A DNA stretch of 64,000 nt from Flavobacterium gyeonganense (GTDB lineage: Bacteria; Bacteroidota; Bacteroidia; Flavobacteriales; Flavobacteriaceae), in contig NZ_CP121112.1 in assembly GCF_029625295.1 (NCBI RefSeq), positions 1,054,001 through 1,118,000 on the forward strand, in the 5' to 3' direction. The notes beneath the pieces were generated by a model. It saw nothing but the letters and a program-made list of their open reading frames with translations, was not told the DNA's origin and searched no databases. A program made the translations under genes and the position numbers. Of this stretch, positions 18,062 to 26,821 are shown piece after piece (position 1 is the stretch's first letter; each line of letters begins with the position of its first letter).

Positions 18062-19090
18062 TTACTTAAAATTTCTTTTTCGTACCAATAACCAAATCAC
18101 AACCGGAGCACCAATTATAGATGTAATAGCATTTATGGGAAGCGTCACATCAAATCCAGGCATTTGAGAAACGATATCGCAAAATAGCACGATAATGGCT
18201 CCAAAAAGCAACGTACTCCAAAACAAAATCATATGATTACTGGTTTGAAAAGTTAGTTTTGCAATGTGTGGAACCGCAAGACCAATAAAAGCAATCGGGC
18301 CTGCAAAAGCAGTTATACTTCCGGCTAAAATACTGGTTGCAAAAATAATAATCAAACGTGCTCTTTTGAAATTCAACCCCATGCTTTTTGCATAATTTTC
18401 GCCCAGAAGCAAAGCATTCAAAGGCTTGATACTGCCCGCGCTCAAAACTAAACCAAAAACAACACTCACAGCTAAAACTGTAATGGATTTCCAGGAAAGA
18501 TTTCCAAGATTACCTAATGACCAGAAAGTAAATTTCTGAAGCTGTTCTGCCGTACTAAAATAGGTTAAAACACTCACGAGTGCCGTGGTAAAACTTCCAA
18601 ACATTAAGCCCACAATCAAAATTGCCATTGTATCTCTTATTCTTTGGGAAACCAATAAGACCAATAGCAAAACGAGCGTGCTCCCTAAAGTAGAAGCCAA
18701 AACAATTCCGTAAGATGACAAGGCGATTATTTTTAGAAAAGAGGGTAAAAATCCAGCACCCAAAATGACAAATGCCACTCCTAAACTTGCACCTGAACTT
18801 AATCCTAAAACATAAGGCCCGGCAAGCGGATTCCTAAATAATGTCTGCATTAACAAACCGCTTATTGAAAGTCCTGTACCAACTAAAACCGCTGTTATAG
18901 CTTTTGGCAAACGGTAATTAATTATAATATACTCCCAGGTTGATTTACTGGCCTGACCGCCTGTTAAACTGGCATAAACATCTTTAAACGGGATATTCAC
19001 GGAACCAAGACTAATGCTGGACAAGAACATTAAAAGCAGACCTAAAGCCAAAATAGCAAATAGAATTGTATTTCGTTTTTTGTTGACCAA
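18062..19090 (-). CDS. btuC: FecCD/BtuC-type ABC transporter permease
   Basis: A 342-residue polytopic membrane protein with about ten hydrophobic helices. It carries the FecCD signatures GLSISGLLMQTLFRNPLAGPYVLGLSSGASLG (about 77-108) and AGPIAFIGLAVPHIAK near the ATPase-coupling helix. Two copies would form the inner-membrane channel with BtuD. It lies between the binding-protein gene (one base gap) and the ATPase gene, a normal FCD order. Substrate inferred as cobalamin from context. Confidence 0.85.
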   Translation of the reverse strand: MVNKKRNTILFAILALGLLLMFLSSISLGSVNIPFKDVYASLTGGQASKSTWEYIIINYRLPKAITAVLVGTGLSISGLLMQTLFRNPLAGPYVLGLSSGASLGVAFVILGAGFLPSFLKIIALSSYGIVLASTLGSTLVLLLVLLVSQRIRDTMAILIVGLMFGSFTTALVSVLTYFSTAEQLQKFTFWSLGNLGNLSWKSITVLAVSVVFGLVLSAGSIKPLNALLLGENYAKSMGLNFKRARLIIIFATSILAGSITAFAGPIAFIGLAVPHIAKLTFQTSNHMILFWSTLLFGAIIVLFCDIVSQMPGFDVTLPINAITSIIGAPVVIWLLVRKRNFK

Positions 19091-19091
19091 T

Positions 19092-20234
19092 TTAATTCAG
19101 TTTTGTTGCAAAAGTAAATTCATAACCCGGCAGTAAATCCGGATGGAAAATTTTGATATAATCTTTCAGGACCAAATCCGGACGGCTTGGCGATACTTCA
19201 TAATAAATAGTTCCGCCTGTAGCACCAAACTTACTTTCTAAACAATAAACCGACTTGTTTTTAAAAGCGTCAAACTCACTGTAATGCGGATTCGCTTTTT
19301 GTAGTTGGTCCAAGGTTGTAAAGGAGCCTGAAACAATCCAAAAATTGGCGGTTTTGGCTTTATCGAGAACTTTCTCAAATGACAAACCTTCACTTCCCGT
19401 TCCTTTTAAATCTGACCATAAATAATTGGCCTGGGCATCTTTCATAAATTTGGCAACCCAGCTGTTTCCTTTGGCAACATACCACACATCTTCATACATA
19501 GAACCATATAAAACTGTTGAAACTGCTGGTTTTTCAGTCACTAATTTTAATGCCTGATTGTAACTTGTCACAATTTTATCAAATAATTCTTTTGCTTTTT
19601 CTTCTTTTCCAAACAAAGCACCATAAAGTTTAATCCATTCAGCTTTTCCAAGTGGGGACTGCTCCATCCAATCTGCCTGAATCAAAACATTTAAACCGCT
19701 TTTTTTCAAATTATCCAACATTGGATTATTGTTGTCTACTCCAAAAGTCACAATTAAATCCGGTGACAATTCTATTAATTGTTCCATATTTAGTTTTTCG
19801 TTCTGCCCTACATTTTTAACGGAACCTTTGTCAATTAAAGTTCTTGTTTTTTCAGAAGAAATATAATCTGTATGCGGAAAACCGGTCAGTTTATTTTCTA
19901 CATCAAGCATTTCAAGAAATGGAATATTGGTTGTCGAAGTTACTACAATAGACTCCAACGGAACTTTAATTGTTGTATAATTGTCTAGACTGTCAGGCAC
20001 TTCAGCATCTTTTTCTTTTAAAATGTATTTAAAACTTTTATCTGCATTTGGCCAGGGATTTGAAACCGTAACCACAGAATATCCTTCATGTTTTACTATA
20101 GAAAGTCCGGAAGCATATTCGATACTGTTTTGAGGAATTTCAGAGGTTGTAATTGCTGCATTTTCATTTTTTTTACATCCCGTCAGAAGAAAAAAAGAGA
20201 TTATAAAAATAAATTTGGGAAATAAATGTTTCAT
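19092..20234 (-). CDS. btuF: ABC transporter substrate-binding lipoprotein, probable corrinoid binder
   Basis: A 380-residue lipoprotein (signal peptide ending FLLTGCKK) with a class III periplasmic binding fold. The N-lobe has IVVTSTTNIPFLEMLDV and VKNVGQNEKLNMEQLIELSPDLIVTFG, then a long backbone helix and a C-lobe with SVYCLESKFGATGGTIYYEVSPSRPD. The SPDLI block is shared by BtuF- and FecB-like proteins. It is longer than E. coli BtuF, as in other Bacteroidota versions. No cobalamin riboswitch is visible in front of it. First gene of the minus-strand btuFCD operon. Confidence 0.82.
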   Translation of the reverse strand: MKHLFPKFIFIISFFLLTGCKKNENAAITTSEIPQNSIEYASGLSIVKHEGYSVVTVSNPWPNADKSFKYILKEKDAEVPDSLDNYTTIKVPLESIVVTSTTNIPFLEMLDVENKLTGFPHTDYISSEKTRTLIDKGSVKNVGQNEKLNMEQLIELSPDLIVTFGVDNNNPMLDNLKKSGLNVLIQADWMEQSPLGKAEWIKLYGALFGKEEKAKELFDKIVTSYNQALKLVTEKPAVSTVLYGSMYEDVWYVAKGNSWVAKFMKDAQANYLWSDLKGTGSEGLSFEKVLDKAKTANFWIVSGSFTTLDQLQKANPHYSEFDAFKNKSVYCLESKFGATGGTIYYEVSPSRPDLVLKDYIKIFHPDLLPGYEFTFATKLN

Positions 20235-20380
20235 AGATTGTTATATTATTTCAATGAATATGGCATCGTTCTTGTTCGTTATCATTGCTGCCTTTATCAA
20301 TAAGCACAAAGGTAACGCAATTTATATATTTTTTTATTTACCTTTATTCTTACAAATTTAAACAAACCCTTTTTTACTAT

Positions 20381-20743
20381 ATGAATAATATAAAAACAAA
20401 AGTTTGTTCGAGCTGTGAATCCTCTTTTGGGTGCGGAAATATTTCTGCTGAAAATAATTGCTGGTGCAATGATTTCCCTCCTATTTTCAATCTTTCAGAA
20501 GGAGGAGATTGTCTTTGTCCGGAATGCTTTAAAGAAGCATGCGTAGACAAAATAGACGCTTATGTAGAAACGATTACTCCTAAAAAAGCCCTTCAAAACA
20601 AAGCGATATCTCTGCCAAAAACCGACAAAATAATTGAAGACATTGACTATTATATCGAAAATGGCAATTATGTTTTTAAATCATGGTTTCATTTAAAAAG
20701 GGGAAGCTGCTGCGGAAATGCTTGTCGTCATTGTCCTTATTAA
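20381..20743 (+). CDS. Cysteine-rich CWC/DUF5522 protein
   Basis: A 120-residue cytosolic protein with two cysteine blocks. The N-terminal CWC-type region has CSSCESSFGCG, NCWCNDFPP and CLCPECFKEAC. The C-terminal DUF5522-like tail is YVFKSWFHLKRGSCCGNACRHCPY. About 14 cysteines in these motifs suggest zinc or iron-sulfur binding, though no function is known. The open frame extends upstream to 20285, but that part is hydrophobic and unlike the family, so the ATG at 20381 is chosen. It sits between btuF (divergent) and cobU, with no known link to B12. Confidence 0.85.
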   Translation: MNNIKTKVCSSCESSFGCGNISAENNCWCNDFPPIFNLSEGGDCLCPECFKEACVDKIDAYVETITPKKALQNKAISLPKTDKIIEDIDYYIENGNYVFKSWFHLKRGSCCGNACRHCPY

Positions 20744-20798
20744 TTTCCTGAAAAAATAAATCTTACTACTTTAGCCGAGATTAACATAGGCACCAATT

Positions 20799-20886
20799 GC
20801 GTTAGGGATAGCAGTGGAAAGCCCACAGTCCCGTCTTTTGACGGGACGAGGACTTGAAACGAATAGCCCGACCAGAGGGAACGCCC
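20799..20886 (+). repeat. Hairpin-bearing intergenic element upstream of cobU
   Basis: About 88 bases starting GCGTTAGGGATAGCAG and ending GAGGGAACGCC. GCGTT and AACGC ends can pair, and the centre is a perfect stem GTCCCGTC / GACGGGAC (20828-20835 with 20840-20847) with a TTTT loop. GC content is well above the surroundings. It lacks the cobalamin-riboswitch core. It resembles in organisation the CTAGCCCTG elements elsewhere in the window but is a different sequence. Could be a dispersed repeat or a structured leader; no second copy is in the window. Confidence 0.6.
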
Positions 20887-20906
20887 AAAATATTAAACTT
20901 TTACAA

Positions 20907-21416
20907 ATGATCTATTTAATTACCGGAGGCGAAAGATCCGGAAAAAGCAGCTACGCACAAAATCTCGCTTTGCAGCTTTCAAATACACCAATGTATGTGG
21001 CAACGGCCAGAAAATGGGATGATGATTTTCAGAACAGAATTGACCGCCACCAAAAGGAGCGTGATGAACGCTGGACGAATATTGAAAAAGAAAAATATTT
21101 GAGTGAGATTGATTTCTCTGGAAAAACAGCTTTGATTGACTGCGTAACACTTTGGCTGACCAATTTTTTTGTTGACACCAAAAATGATGTTTCATTATCA
21201 CTTGAAGAAGCAAAGACTGAATTTAAAAAAATAGCGCTTCAACCTAATACGAACCTGATTATTGTAACAAACGAAATTGGGATGGGAGTTCATGCCGATA
21301 CTCACATTGGCAGAAAATTTACCGAACTGCAAGGCTGGATGAATCAGTTTCTGGCGTCAAATGCCGATGAGGTTGTACTGATGGTTTCTGGGATTCCGGT
21401 TAAAATAAAAGGATAA
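20907..21416 (+). CDS. cobU: Bifunctional adenosylcobinamide kinase / adenosylcobinamide-phosphate guanylyltransferase
   Basis: A 169-residue protein starting MIYLITGGERSGKSSYAQ with the P-loop GGERSGKSS (7-15). It has the ARKWDDDFQNRIDRHQKERDERW region containing the His expected to be guanylylated, and VTNEIGMGVHADTHIGRKFTELQGWMNQ near the C-terminus. CobU phosphorylates adenosylcobinamide and transfers GMP to give adenosylcobinamide-GDP, the substrate of CobS. The frame is open upstream through the structured element, but the ATG at 20907 gives the normal family start. First gene of the cobU/bluB-cobT/cobS/cobC run. Confidence 0.93.
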   Translation: MIYLITGGERSGKSSYAQNLALQLSNTPMYVATARKWDDDFQNRIDRHQKERDERWTNIEKEKYLSEIDFSGKTALIDCVTLWLTNFFVDTKNDVSLSLEEAKTEFKKIALQPNTNLIIVTNEIGMGVHADTHIGRKFTELQGWMNQFLASNADEVVLMVSGIPVKIKG

Positions 21417-21630
21417 GCAATGACAAAAATCAATGGCAAAAGTCAATTAAAAACAAATTCTAAATATTAAATTGCTTCGCCTGTTCGCTGTCGCTCGGGT
21501 CCAAATTCAAATCTTTAAGTAAAATTCAAATATTAAAGTCAAAATTCAAATAAGACGAAGTATCTTTACGTAAAGATCAATATTGCTGCTTATATTGGAA
21601 TTTGGAATTTAAAAAATTGGAATTTAAAAG

Positions 21631-23310
21631 ATGATAAATCTTGACGATATATTAAAATCACGACGTGATACCCGGCATTTTACAGCCGATGAAGTCCCTG
21701 ATGGGGTGATTGAAAAAGCTTTACAGGCGGGTCACTGGGCACCTTCTGTAGGACTAACGGATGCAACGAGATATTACATCATAAAATCGGCAGAAGTAAA
21801 AAGCGCTGTTAAAAACCTGTTTTTGGATTATAATAAAAAGGCTGAAGAACTTACTGACAATCCCGAACAAAAAGAACTTTATAAATCCCTGAAACTGGAA
21901 GCGATTAAAGAAGCTCCAATTGGACTTATCATTGCGTATGACCGATCTGTACTAAATCAGTTTACGATTGGAACTGTTGGCAGTAACGAAGCTGTGAAAT
22001 TCAGCTCAGTTTGTGCGGCTCAAAATATTTGGCTTTCGCTGACAGAACAAGGCTATGGCATGGGCTGGGTTTCAATTTTGAATTATTATCAGTTCAAAAA
22101 AATACTTGATTTACCTGAAAACATTGAACCACTAGGCTATTTCTGCATTGGGAAACCGGCAACAAATTACGGTAATCAGCCCATGCTGCAGCAATTGCAC
22201 TGGAAACAAAAATCGGAAGCCCCCAATTGTACTGAAATTAAAAATGTTATTGAAAATTGTGTTTCAGATTTTGTTTTAAAACTGCAACCTGAAGCTGAGG
22301 ACGAAACAAATTTCAGCAGTCTTTTACAGGAAAAAATAGATTCGAAGACCAAACCTGTTGGTGCTTTGGGGACTTTAGAAACGCTGGCTTTTCAAATCGG
22401 AACTGTTTTTAAAACTTTAAATCCGAAAATAATAAATCCGAATATTGTGGTTTTCGCAGCTGACCACGGAATTGCAAATCATGGCGTGAGTGCCTATCCG
22501 CAAGATGTTACCAGACAAATGGTCAATAATTTTCTGGAGGGTGGTGCGGCGATTAATGTTTTTTGCAATCAGCATGACATTAAGCTCTCCATCGTAGATT
22601 CTGGGGTAAACTATGATTTCCCAACGAATGTTAAACTAATTAATGCTAAAATCGCCAAAGGAACCCAATCTTTTTTACATGCGCCGGCAATGAGTGATAC
22701 CGAACTGCATTTGTGTTTTGAAAAAGGAAGAGGTATTGTAGAAACTATTGCCAAAAAAGGTTCTAATTGTATTGGTTTTGGTGAAATGGGAATTGGGAAT
22801 ACCTCAACAGCTTCAGTCCTGATGAGTATTTTAACCGGTTTTCCGATTGAAGAATGTGTTGGGAAAGGAACAGGAGTTGCTGATGAAAAATTAATTCAGA
22901 AACAAAATCTGCTCAAAAAAGCCATTAAAAATTATTCTGGTCCAGCCGAATTAATGCGGCAGCTCGCCTACTTTGGCGGTTTTGAAATCATACAAATGGC
23001 AAGCGGAATGTTAACGGCTTACGAAAATAATATGATTATCCTGGTTGATGGTTTTATTTGCAGCGTTGCTTTTTTAATTGCTTTAAAAATGAATCCTGAT
23101 ATTCATAAAAATGCTGTTTTTTGCCATTGCTCTGCAGAAAAAGCACATGAAAAATTATTGGATTATTTACAGGCAAAACCAATTTTAAATTTAGATTTAC
23201 GCCTTGGAGAAGGAACCGGCTGTGCTGTTGCTTTTCCAATTTTAAAATCTGCTGAAGTTTTTTTGAACGAAATGGCGAGTTTTGAAAGTGCCGGGGTTAG
23301 CAGGAAATGA
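21631..23310 (+). CDS. bluB-cobT: BluB-CobT fusion: DMB synthase joined to nicotinate-nucleotide:DMB phosphoribosyltransferase
   Basis: A single 559-residue frame with two enzymes. Residues 1 to about 205 are BluB: a flavin nitroreductase fold with RRDTRHFTADEVPDGVIEKAL, the AGHWAPSVGLTDATR motif and a C-terminal GYFCIGKPA. BluB cuts reduced FMN with oxygen to give 5,6-dimethylbenzimidazole. From about 225 it is CobT: SKTKPVGALGTLE, FAADHGIANHGVSAYPQDVT, FGEMGIGNTSTAS and LRLGEGTGCA, whose Glu (about 527) is the catalytic base. CobT joins DMB to ribose phosphate. The short linker has no stop or internal start, so the product of one domain is the substrate of the other within one chain. Confidence 0.95.
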   Translation: MINLDDILKSRRDTRHFTADEVPDGVIEKALQAGHWAPSVGLTDATRYYIIKSAEVKSAVKNLFLDYNKKAEELTDNPEQKELYKSLKLEAIKEAPIGLIIAYDRSVLNQFTIGTVGSNEAVKFSSVCAAQNIWLSLTEQGYGMGWVSILNYYQFKKILDLPENIEPLGYFCIGKPATNYGNQPMLQQLHWKQKSEAPNCTEIKNVIENCVSDFVLKLQPEAEDETNFSSLLQEKIDSKTKPVGALGTLETLAFQIGTVFKTLNPKIINPNIVVFAADHGIANHGVSAYPQDVTRQMVNNFLEGGAAINVFCNQHDIKLSIVDSGVNYDFPTNVKLINAKIAKGTQSFLHAPAMSDTELHLCFEKGRGIVETIAKKGSNCIGFGEMGIGNTSTASVLMSILTGFPIEECVGKGTGVADEKLIQKQNLLKKAIKNYSGPAELMRQLAYFGGFEIIQMASGMLTAYENNMIILVDGFICSVAFLIALKMNPDIHKNAVFCHCSAEKAHEKLLDYLQAKPILNLDLRLGEGTGCAVAFPILKSAEVFLNEMASFESAGVSRK

Positions 23311-23362
23311 CAATTAAAATGTCAATATCAATTGCAAATTTAAATTTAAAAAAAATCTATAA

Positions 23363-24148
23363 ATGAAAAAAGAACTCCATATTTTCTTTACATGTGTAAT
23401 GTTTTACACCCGGATTCCGTGTCCAAAAAACATCAGTCACGATCCTGAATATTTAAACAAAGCTACCCGTTATTTTCCTTTCATTGGCTGGATTGTGGGA
23501 AGCATATCATTTCTTGCTTTCTATATTTCTTCTATTTTTCTTTCTATAGAAACAGCTGTAATTTTAGCACTGATCGCTTCAATATTAACAACAGGTGCTT
23601 TTCACGAAGATGGCTTTGCTGATGTGTGTGATGGTTTTGGCGGAGGCTGGACCAAAGAAAAAATCCTGATGATCATGAAAGATAGTGCCATTGGTGCTTA
23701 TGGTGCGATTGGCTTGGTTTTGCTTTTTTTATTGAAATTTAAATTGATTTCAGAATCTGTTTTGCTTTTTTCGAATCACAATTATTTGATTTTCCTGCTG
23801 TTTATTTCTGCTCACTCACTAAGTCGTTTAGCAGCAATCTCAATTATTTTTACTCATGAATATTCACGGGATGATGCTTCAAGTAAAAACAAACCCATTG
23901 CAAAGAAACATAGCTGGAAAGAAGTTTTAGGTTCTTTTTTCTTCGGACTGCTTCCGTTATTTGCACTCTCCTGTTTTCAATATAAACTGCTTTTTATCCT
24001 GATTCCGGTTTTCATAACCCGTTATTTCCTGGCCCGTTACTTTCAAAAATGGATTGGTGGCTATACAGGTGATTGCCTGGGAGCAACGCAGCAGGTCTGT
24101 GAAGCAATTTATTATTTAAGCATTCTTTTGATATGGAAATTTATCTAA
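23363..24148 (+). CDS. cobS: Adenosylcobinamide-GDP ribazoletransferase
   Basis: A 261-residue polytopic membrane enzyme with about six hydrophobic helices and the conserved cytosolic loop GAFHEDGFADVCDGFGGGWTKEKIL, whose acidic residues bind Mg and the GDP leaving group. The C-terminus has GGYTGDCLGATQQ, also conserved. CobS joins adenosylcobinamide-GDP to alpha-ribazole (phosphate) to make the cobalamin nucleotide loop. Its last 16 bases overlap the start of cobC, so the two are translationally coupled. Confidence 0.93.
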   Translation: MKKELHIFFTCVMFYTRIPCPKNISHDPEYLNKATRYFPFIGWIVGSISFLAFYISSIFLSIETAVILALIASILTTGAFHEDGFADVCDGFGGGWTKEKILMIMKDSAIGAYGAIGLVLLFLLKFKLISESVLLFSNHNYLIFLLFISAHSLSRLAAISIIFTHEYSRDDASSKNKPIAKKHSWKEVLGSFFFGLLPLFALSCFQYKLLFILIPVFITRYFLARYFQKWIGGYTGDCLGATQQVCEAIYYLSILLIWKFI

Positions 24149-24669
24149 TTCGTCATACCGAAACGATTTGCGAAAAGGGAATTTGCTACGGACAATCGGA
24201 TGTCGATATCGTTGAACCTTTTGATACTGTTTTTAAAAATATCCTTTCTCAATTACCTTCAAAGGCTTTGATTTTTTCAAGTCCTTTAAAACGTTGTGTC
24301 ATTTTAGCAAAATACATTCAGGAAAACATAAAGACAATTTCTTTTCAACAGGACAATCGTTTAAAAGAAATGAATTTTGGCGACTGGGAATTAAAACCCT
24401 GGAATGATATACCGTCTAAGCAGCTCAATCCGTGGATGCAAGATTTTGTTAATATCAAAGTTTTAAATGGAGAATCTTTTGTTGAATTACATGAAAGAGT
24501 CAGCGATTTTTTAGCCGAACAAAAGACAAAAAAAATCAGCTCACCAATAATTATCATTACGCACGCCGGTGTTATCAGAAGCTTTTTATGTCATCAATCC
24601 GGGCTTCCTTTGAAAGATGCTTTTCAGAACAAAGTCGACTTTGGAGAAGTTATCAAAATAGATTTTTAA
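24133..24669 (+). CDS. cobC: Alpha-ribazole phosphatase (histidine phosphatase family)
   Basis: A 178-residue histidine-phosphatase protein with the N-terminal catalytic motif LIRHTETICEKGICYGQSDVDI (RHTE, with the CYGxSD extension characteristic of CobC), FSSPLKRC, LKEMNFGDWELKPW and the second catalytic His in IIITHAGVIRSFL. It removes the phosphate from alpha-ribazole phosphate or adenosylcobalamin phosphate. The 16-base overlap with cobS and the gene order support this specific role over a generic phosphoglycerate-mutase-like call. Confidence 0.9.
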   Translation: MEIYLIRHTETICEKGICYGQSDVDIVEPFDTVFKNILSQLPSKALIFSSPLKRCVILAKYIQENIKTISFQQDNRLKEMNFGDWELKPWNDIPSKQLNPWMQDFVNIKVLNGESFVELHERVSDFLAEQKTKKISSPIIIITHAGVIRSFLCHQSGLPLKDAFQNKVDFGEVIKIDF

Positions 24670-24700
24670 AAACTTTCTTGTTTAGAAAAGTAAATACAAA

Positions 24701-24733
24701 TTTGAATTTTACACTTATTTAACTTTATCTTTG
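24701..24733 (+). promoter_or_regulatory. Promoter of the B12 riboswitch / btuB transcript
   Basis: TTTG (24701-24704) and TATCTTTG (24726-24733) are spaced 21 bases apart, matching the Bacteroidota -33 and -7 elements. It lies just ahead of the riboswitch, so the uptake genes have their own promoter, separate from the cob genes upstream. Confidence 0.65.
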
Positions 24734-24741
24734 CAGCCAAT

Positions 24742-24945
24742 TAAGGTTGTGTTTTAATTACAAAAACACATTAAAAGGGAATCAAGTTACTGGTTTTTAA
24801 TTATTTAAAACCAAAAATCTTGAGCTGTACCCGCAACTGTAAGCTTAGTTCTTTTTTAGAATGCTTGTTGTTAGCTACAAAACCACTGTCATTTATTGAT
24901 GGGAAGGTAAACAACAAGACGCAAGCCAGGAGACCTGCCTTATTA
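24742..24945 (+). promoter_or_regulatory. Cobalamin (vitamin B12) riboswitch
   Basis: The B12-box GCCAGGAGACCTGCC (24925-24939) is exact. The conserved core GCTGTACCCGCAACTGTAAGC (about 24824-24844) and a CCACTGTC...GATGGGAAGG segment (24883-24907) are also present in the right order and spacing. It sits between its promoter and the btuB start codon at 24984. High cobalamin should lower expression of the receptor and the genes after it. Whether it acts on translation or transcription is unclear; no strong terminator hairpin is visible between it and btuB. Confidence 0.95.
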
Positions 24946-24983
24946 ACAAATATCGAACTCTCGGGAAAAAGAGTGTAGAAATT

Positions 24984-26819
24984 ATGACTTTAAAAATACG
25001 TTTTGCTTTTTGCTTGTTGCTTTTGTGCCAGATTATTTCGGCGCAGAACGATTCTATTACGAAACTGAAAGAAGTTGTTGTATCAGATTCAAATCTTAAA
25101 AAATTTTCGAATACACAATCAATTCAACGATTAACCGATTCTATTATCAGTAAGAATGAATCTTCATTAACTTCACTTTTAAACTACAATACCGTTGTTT
25201 ATTTTAAAGAAAATGGTTTGGGAATGACTTCAGCTCCGTCATTTAGAGGAACCACATCACAGCAGACAGTTGTGGTATGGAACGGAATAAATATAAATTC
25301 TCAATTACTTGGTCAGGCAGATTTCAATACGATTTCTACACGTGGTTTTAATTCTATTGATGTTAAGGCCGGAGGCGGAAGTATTGTGTATGGAAGCGGT
25401 GCGATTGGTGGTACAATTCATTTAAACAATGATTTAAAATTTACAGATACATTCAAAAATGAGTTTCAGATTTACTATGGTGAATTTAACACTTTAAGTG
25501 CTGTTTACGGTATTACAGCTGCTACCGAAAAATGGAGTGTAGATGCAAGCTTTACCAGAAACAGTTCAGACAACGATTTTAAATATGTAGGTCAGAAAGT
25601 CTGGAACACAAACGGACAATATTACAATAATACACTTGATGCAGCTATCGGCTATAAAATAAACCAAAACAACAGTATCAAATTTTACAGCGAAATTTTT
25701 GATGGAGAACGTCACTTTTCTTTAACATCACCGAACGCAACAAAAACAAAATATCAGGATTACAATACCCGTAATTTATTAACCTGGAGCAGTGCTTTTA
25801 GCAAATTTGAATCTAATGTAAGACTTGCTTACATTTCGGAACATTATAAATATTATGAAGATATAAAAAAGGAAGGTTTTACTTCTGGAGGAGTAAAAAG
25901 TTTTATTGGAAAATATGATATTGATTATACAATCTCTTCTGCTATAAAAGTCAGCGCAATTTTAGATTATACAAAAAATAGTGGTTTGGGATCCGGGATT
26001 GGCAAAAGCGATCGTGAAATTGGAGGAGCAAGCATTTTATGGAAACACAATTTAAACGAAAAATGGAATTATGAATTGAGTGCCCGAAAAGAAATTTCAG
26101 ATGTTTATAAAAGTCCTGTCCTTTTTTCGGCTGGTTCAAGATATAATTTTTCAGATTTTTACCACCTCAAATTTAACTTATCAAGAAACTTCCGAATCCC
26201 AACCTTTAATGATTTGTATTGGGAAGGAAGCGGTAATCCGGATTTAAAACCTGAAAGTTCTTTTCAGGCAGAAATAGGAAACGAATTTAAATATAAAGAT
26301 TTTCGACTCATGATTACTGCCTACGGGATGAAAATAAAAGATATGATTCGCTGGCTGCCCAACAATAGCGGAAACTGGTCTCCGGAAAACACAGACAGGG
26401 TTACTATTTATGGCGCTGAAGCACTTTTGGGATGGAAAAGAAATTTCAATAAGCATACATTTGATTTTAGCGGTACATACGCTTACACAGTTTCATTAAA
26501 TGACGAAACTAACAAACAACTTTTTTATGTACCCTACCACAAACTTACCGGCTCATTATCTTATTATTACAAAAAGCTTTCGGTTTATTATCAAATTATG
26601 TATACCGGAGAAATTTTCACTACATCAGATAATAATCCAAAGTACATTTTGGACGCTTACAATGTTTCAAACATTGGTACTGATTATAATTTCAGTAAAA
26701 AAAATATTTTCAAAATTGGTATCAGAGTAGCCAATTTATGGAACGAGAAATATGAAGCGCAACCAAGCCGCTATATGCCTGGAAGAAATGCAACCATTTA
26801 TTTAAACTTAAATTATTAA
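24984..26819 (+). CDS. btuB: TonB-dependent outer-membrane receptor, vitamin B12 type
   Basis: A 611-residue receptor: signal peptide (ending IISAQ), a TonB-box-like KEVVVS, a plug domain (about 50-150, with SAPSFRGTTSQQTVVVWNGININSQLLGQ and IDVKAGGGSIVYGSGAIGG) and a beta-barrel ending in ...NATIYLNLNY with a terminal aromatic. The plug and length suit BtuB-like rather than SusC-like receptors, which have an extra N-terminal domain. The cobalamin riboswitch in its leader makes corrinoid the expected ligand. It is followed after 2 bases by the BtuG-like gene. Confidence 0.92.
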   Translation: MTLKIRFAFCLLLLCQIISAQNDSITKLKEVVVSDSNLKKFSNTQSIQRLTDSIISKNESSLTSLLNYNTVVYFKENGLGMTSAPSFRGTTSQQTVVVWNGININSQLLGQADFNTISTRGFNSIDVKAGGGSIVYGSGAIGGTIHLNNDLKFTDTFKNEFQIYYGEFNTLSAVYGITAATEKWSVDASFTRNSSDNDFKYVGQKVWNTNGQYYNNTLDAAIGYKINQNNSIKFYSEIFDGERHFSLTSPNATKTKYQDYNTRNLLTWSSAFSKFESNVRLAYISEHYKYYEDIKKEGFTSGGVKSFIGKYDIDYTISSAIKVSAILDYTKNSGLGSGIGKSDREIGGASILWKHNLNEKWNYELSARKEISDVYKSPVLFSAGSRYNFSDFYHLKFNLSRNFRIPTFNDLYWEGSGNPDLKPESSFQAEIGNEFKYKDFRLMITAYGMKIKDMIRWLPNNSGNWSPENTDRVTIYGAEALLGWKRNFNKHTFDFSGTYAYTVSLNDETNKQLFYVPYHKLTGSLSYYYKKLSVYYQIMYTGEIFTTSDNNPKYILDAYNVSNIGTDYNFSKKNIFKIGIRVANLWNEKYEAQPSRYMPGRNATIYLNLNY

Positions 26820-26821
26820 AA

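Noticed and set aside
17263..20234. Iron-siderophore ABC importer
   Set aside because: Sequence alone would allow it, but the run of corrinoid-salvage genes next door makes B12 more likely; kept as an alternative.
20285..20380. N-terminal extension of the cysteine-rich protein
   Set aside because: Hydrophobic AT-rich translation unlike the family; the ATG at 20381 gives the normal start.
20795..20890. Second cobalamin riboswitch before cobU
   Set aside because: It lacks the B12 box GCCAGGAGACCTGCC and the conserved core seen at 24824-24939; only a simple strong hairpin is present.
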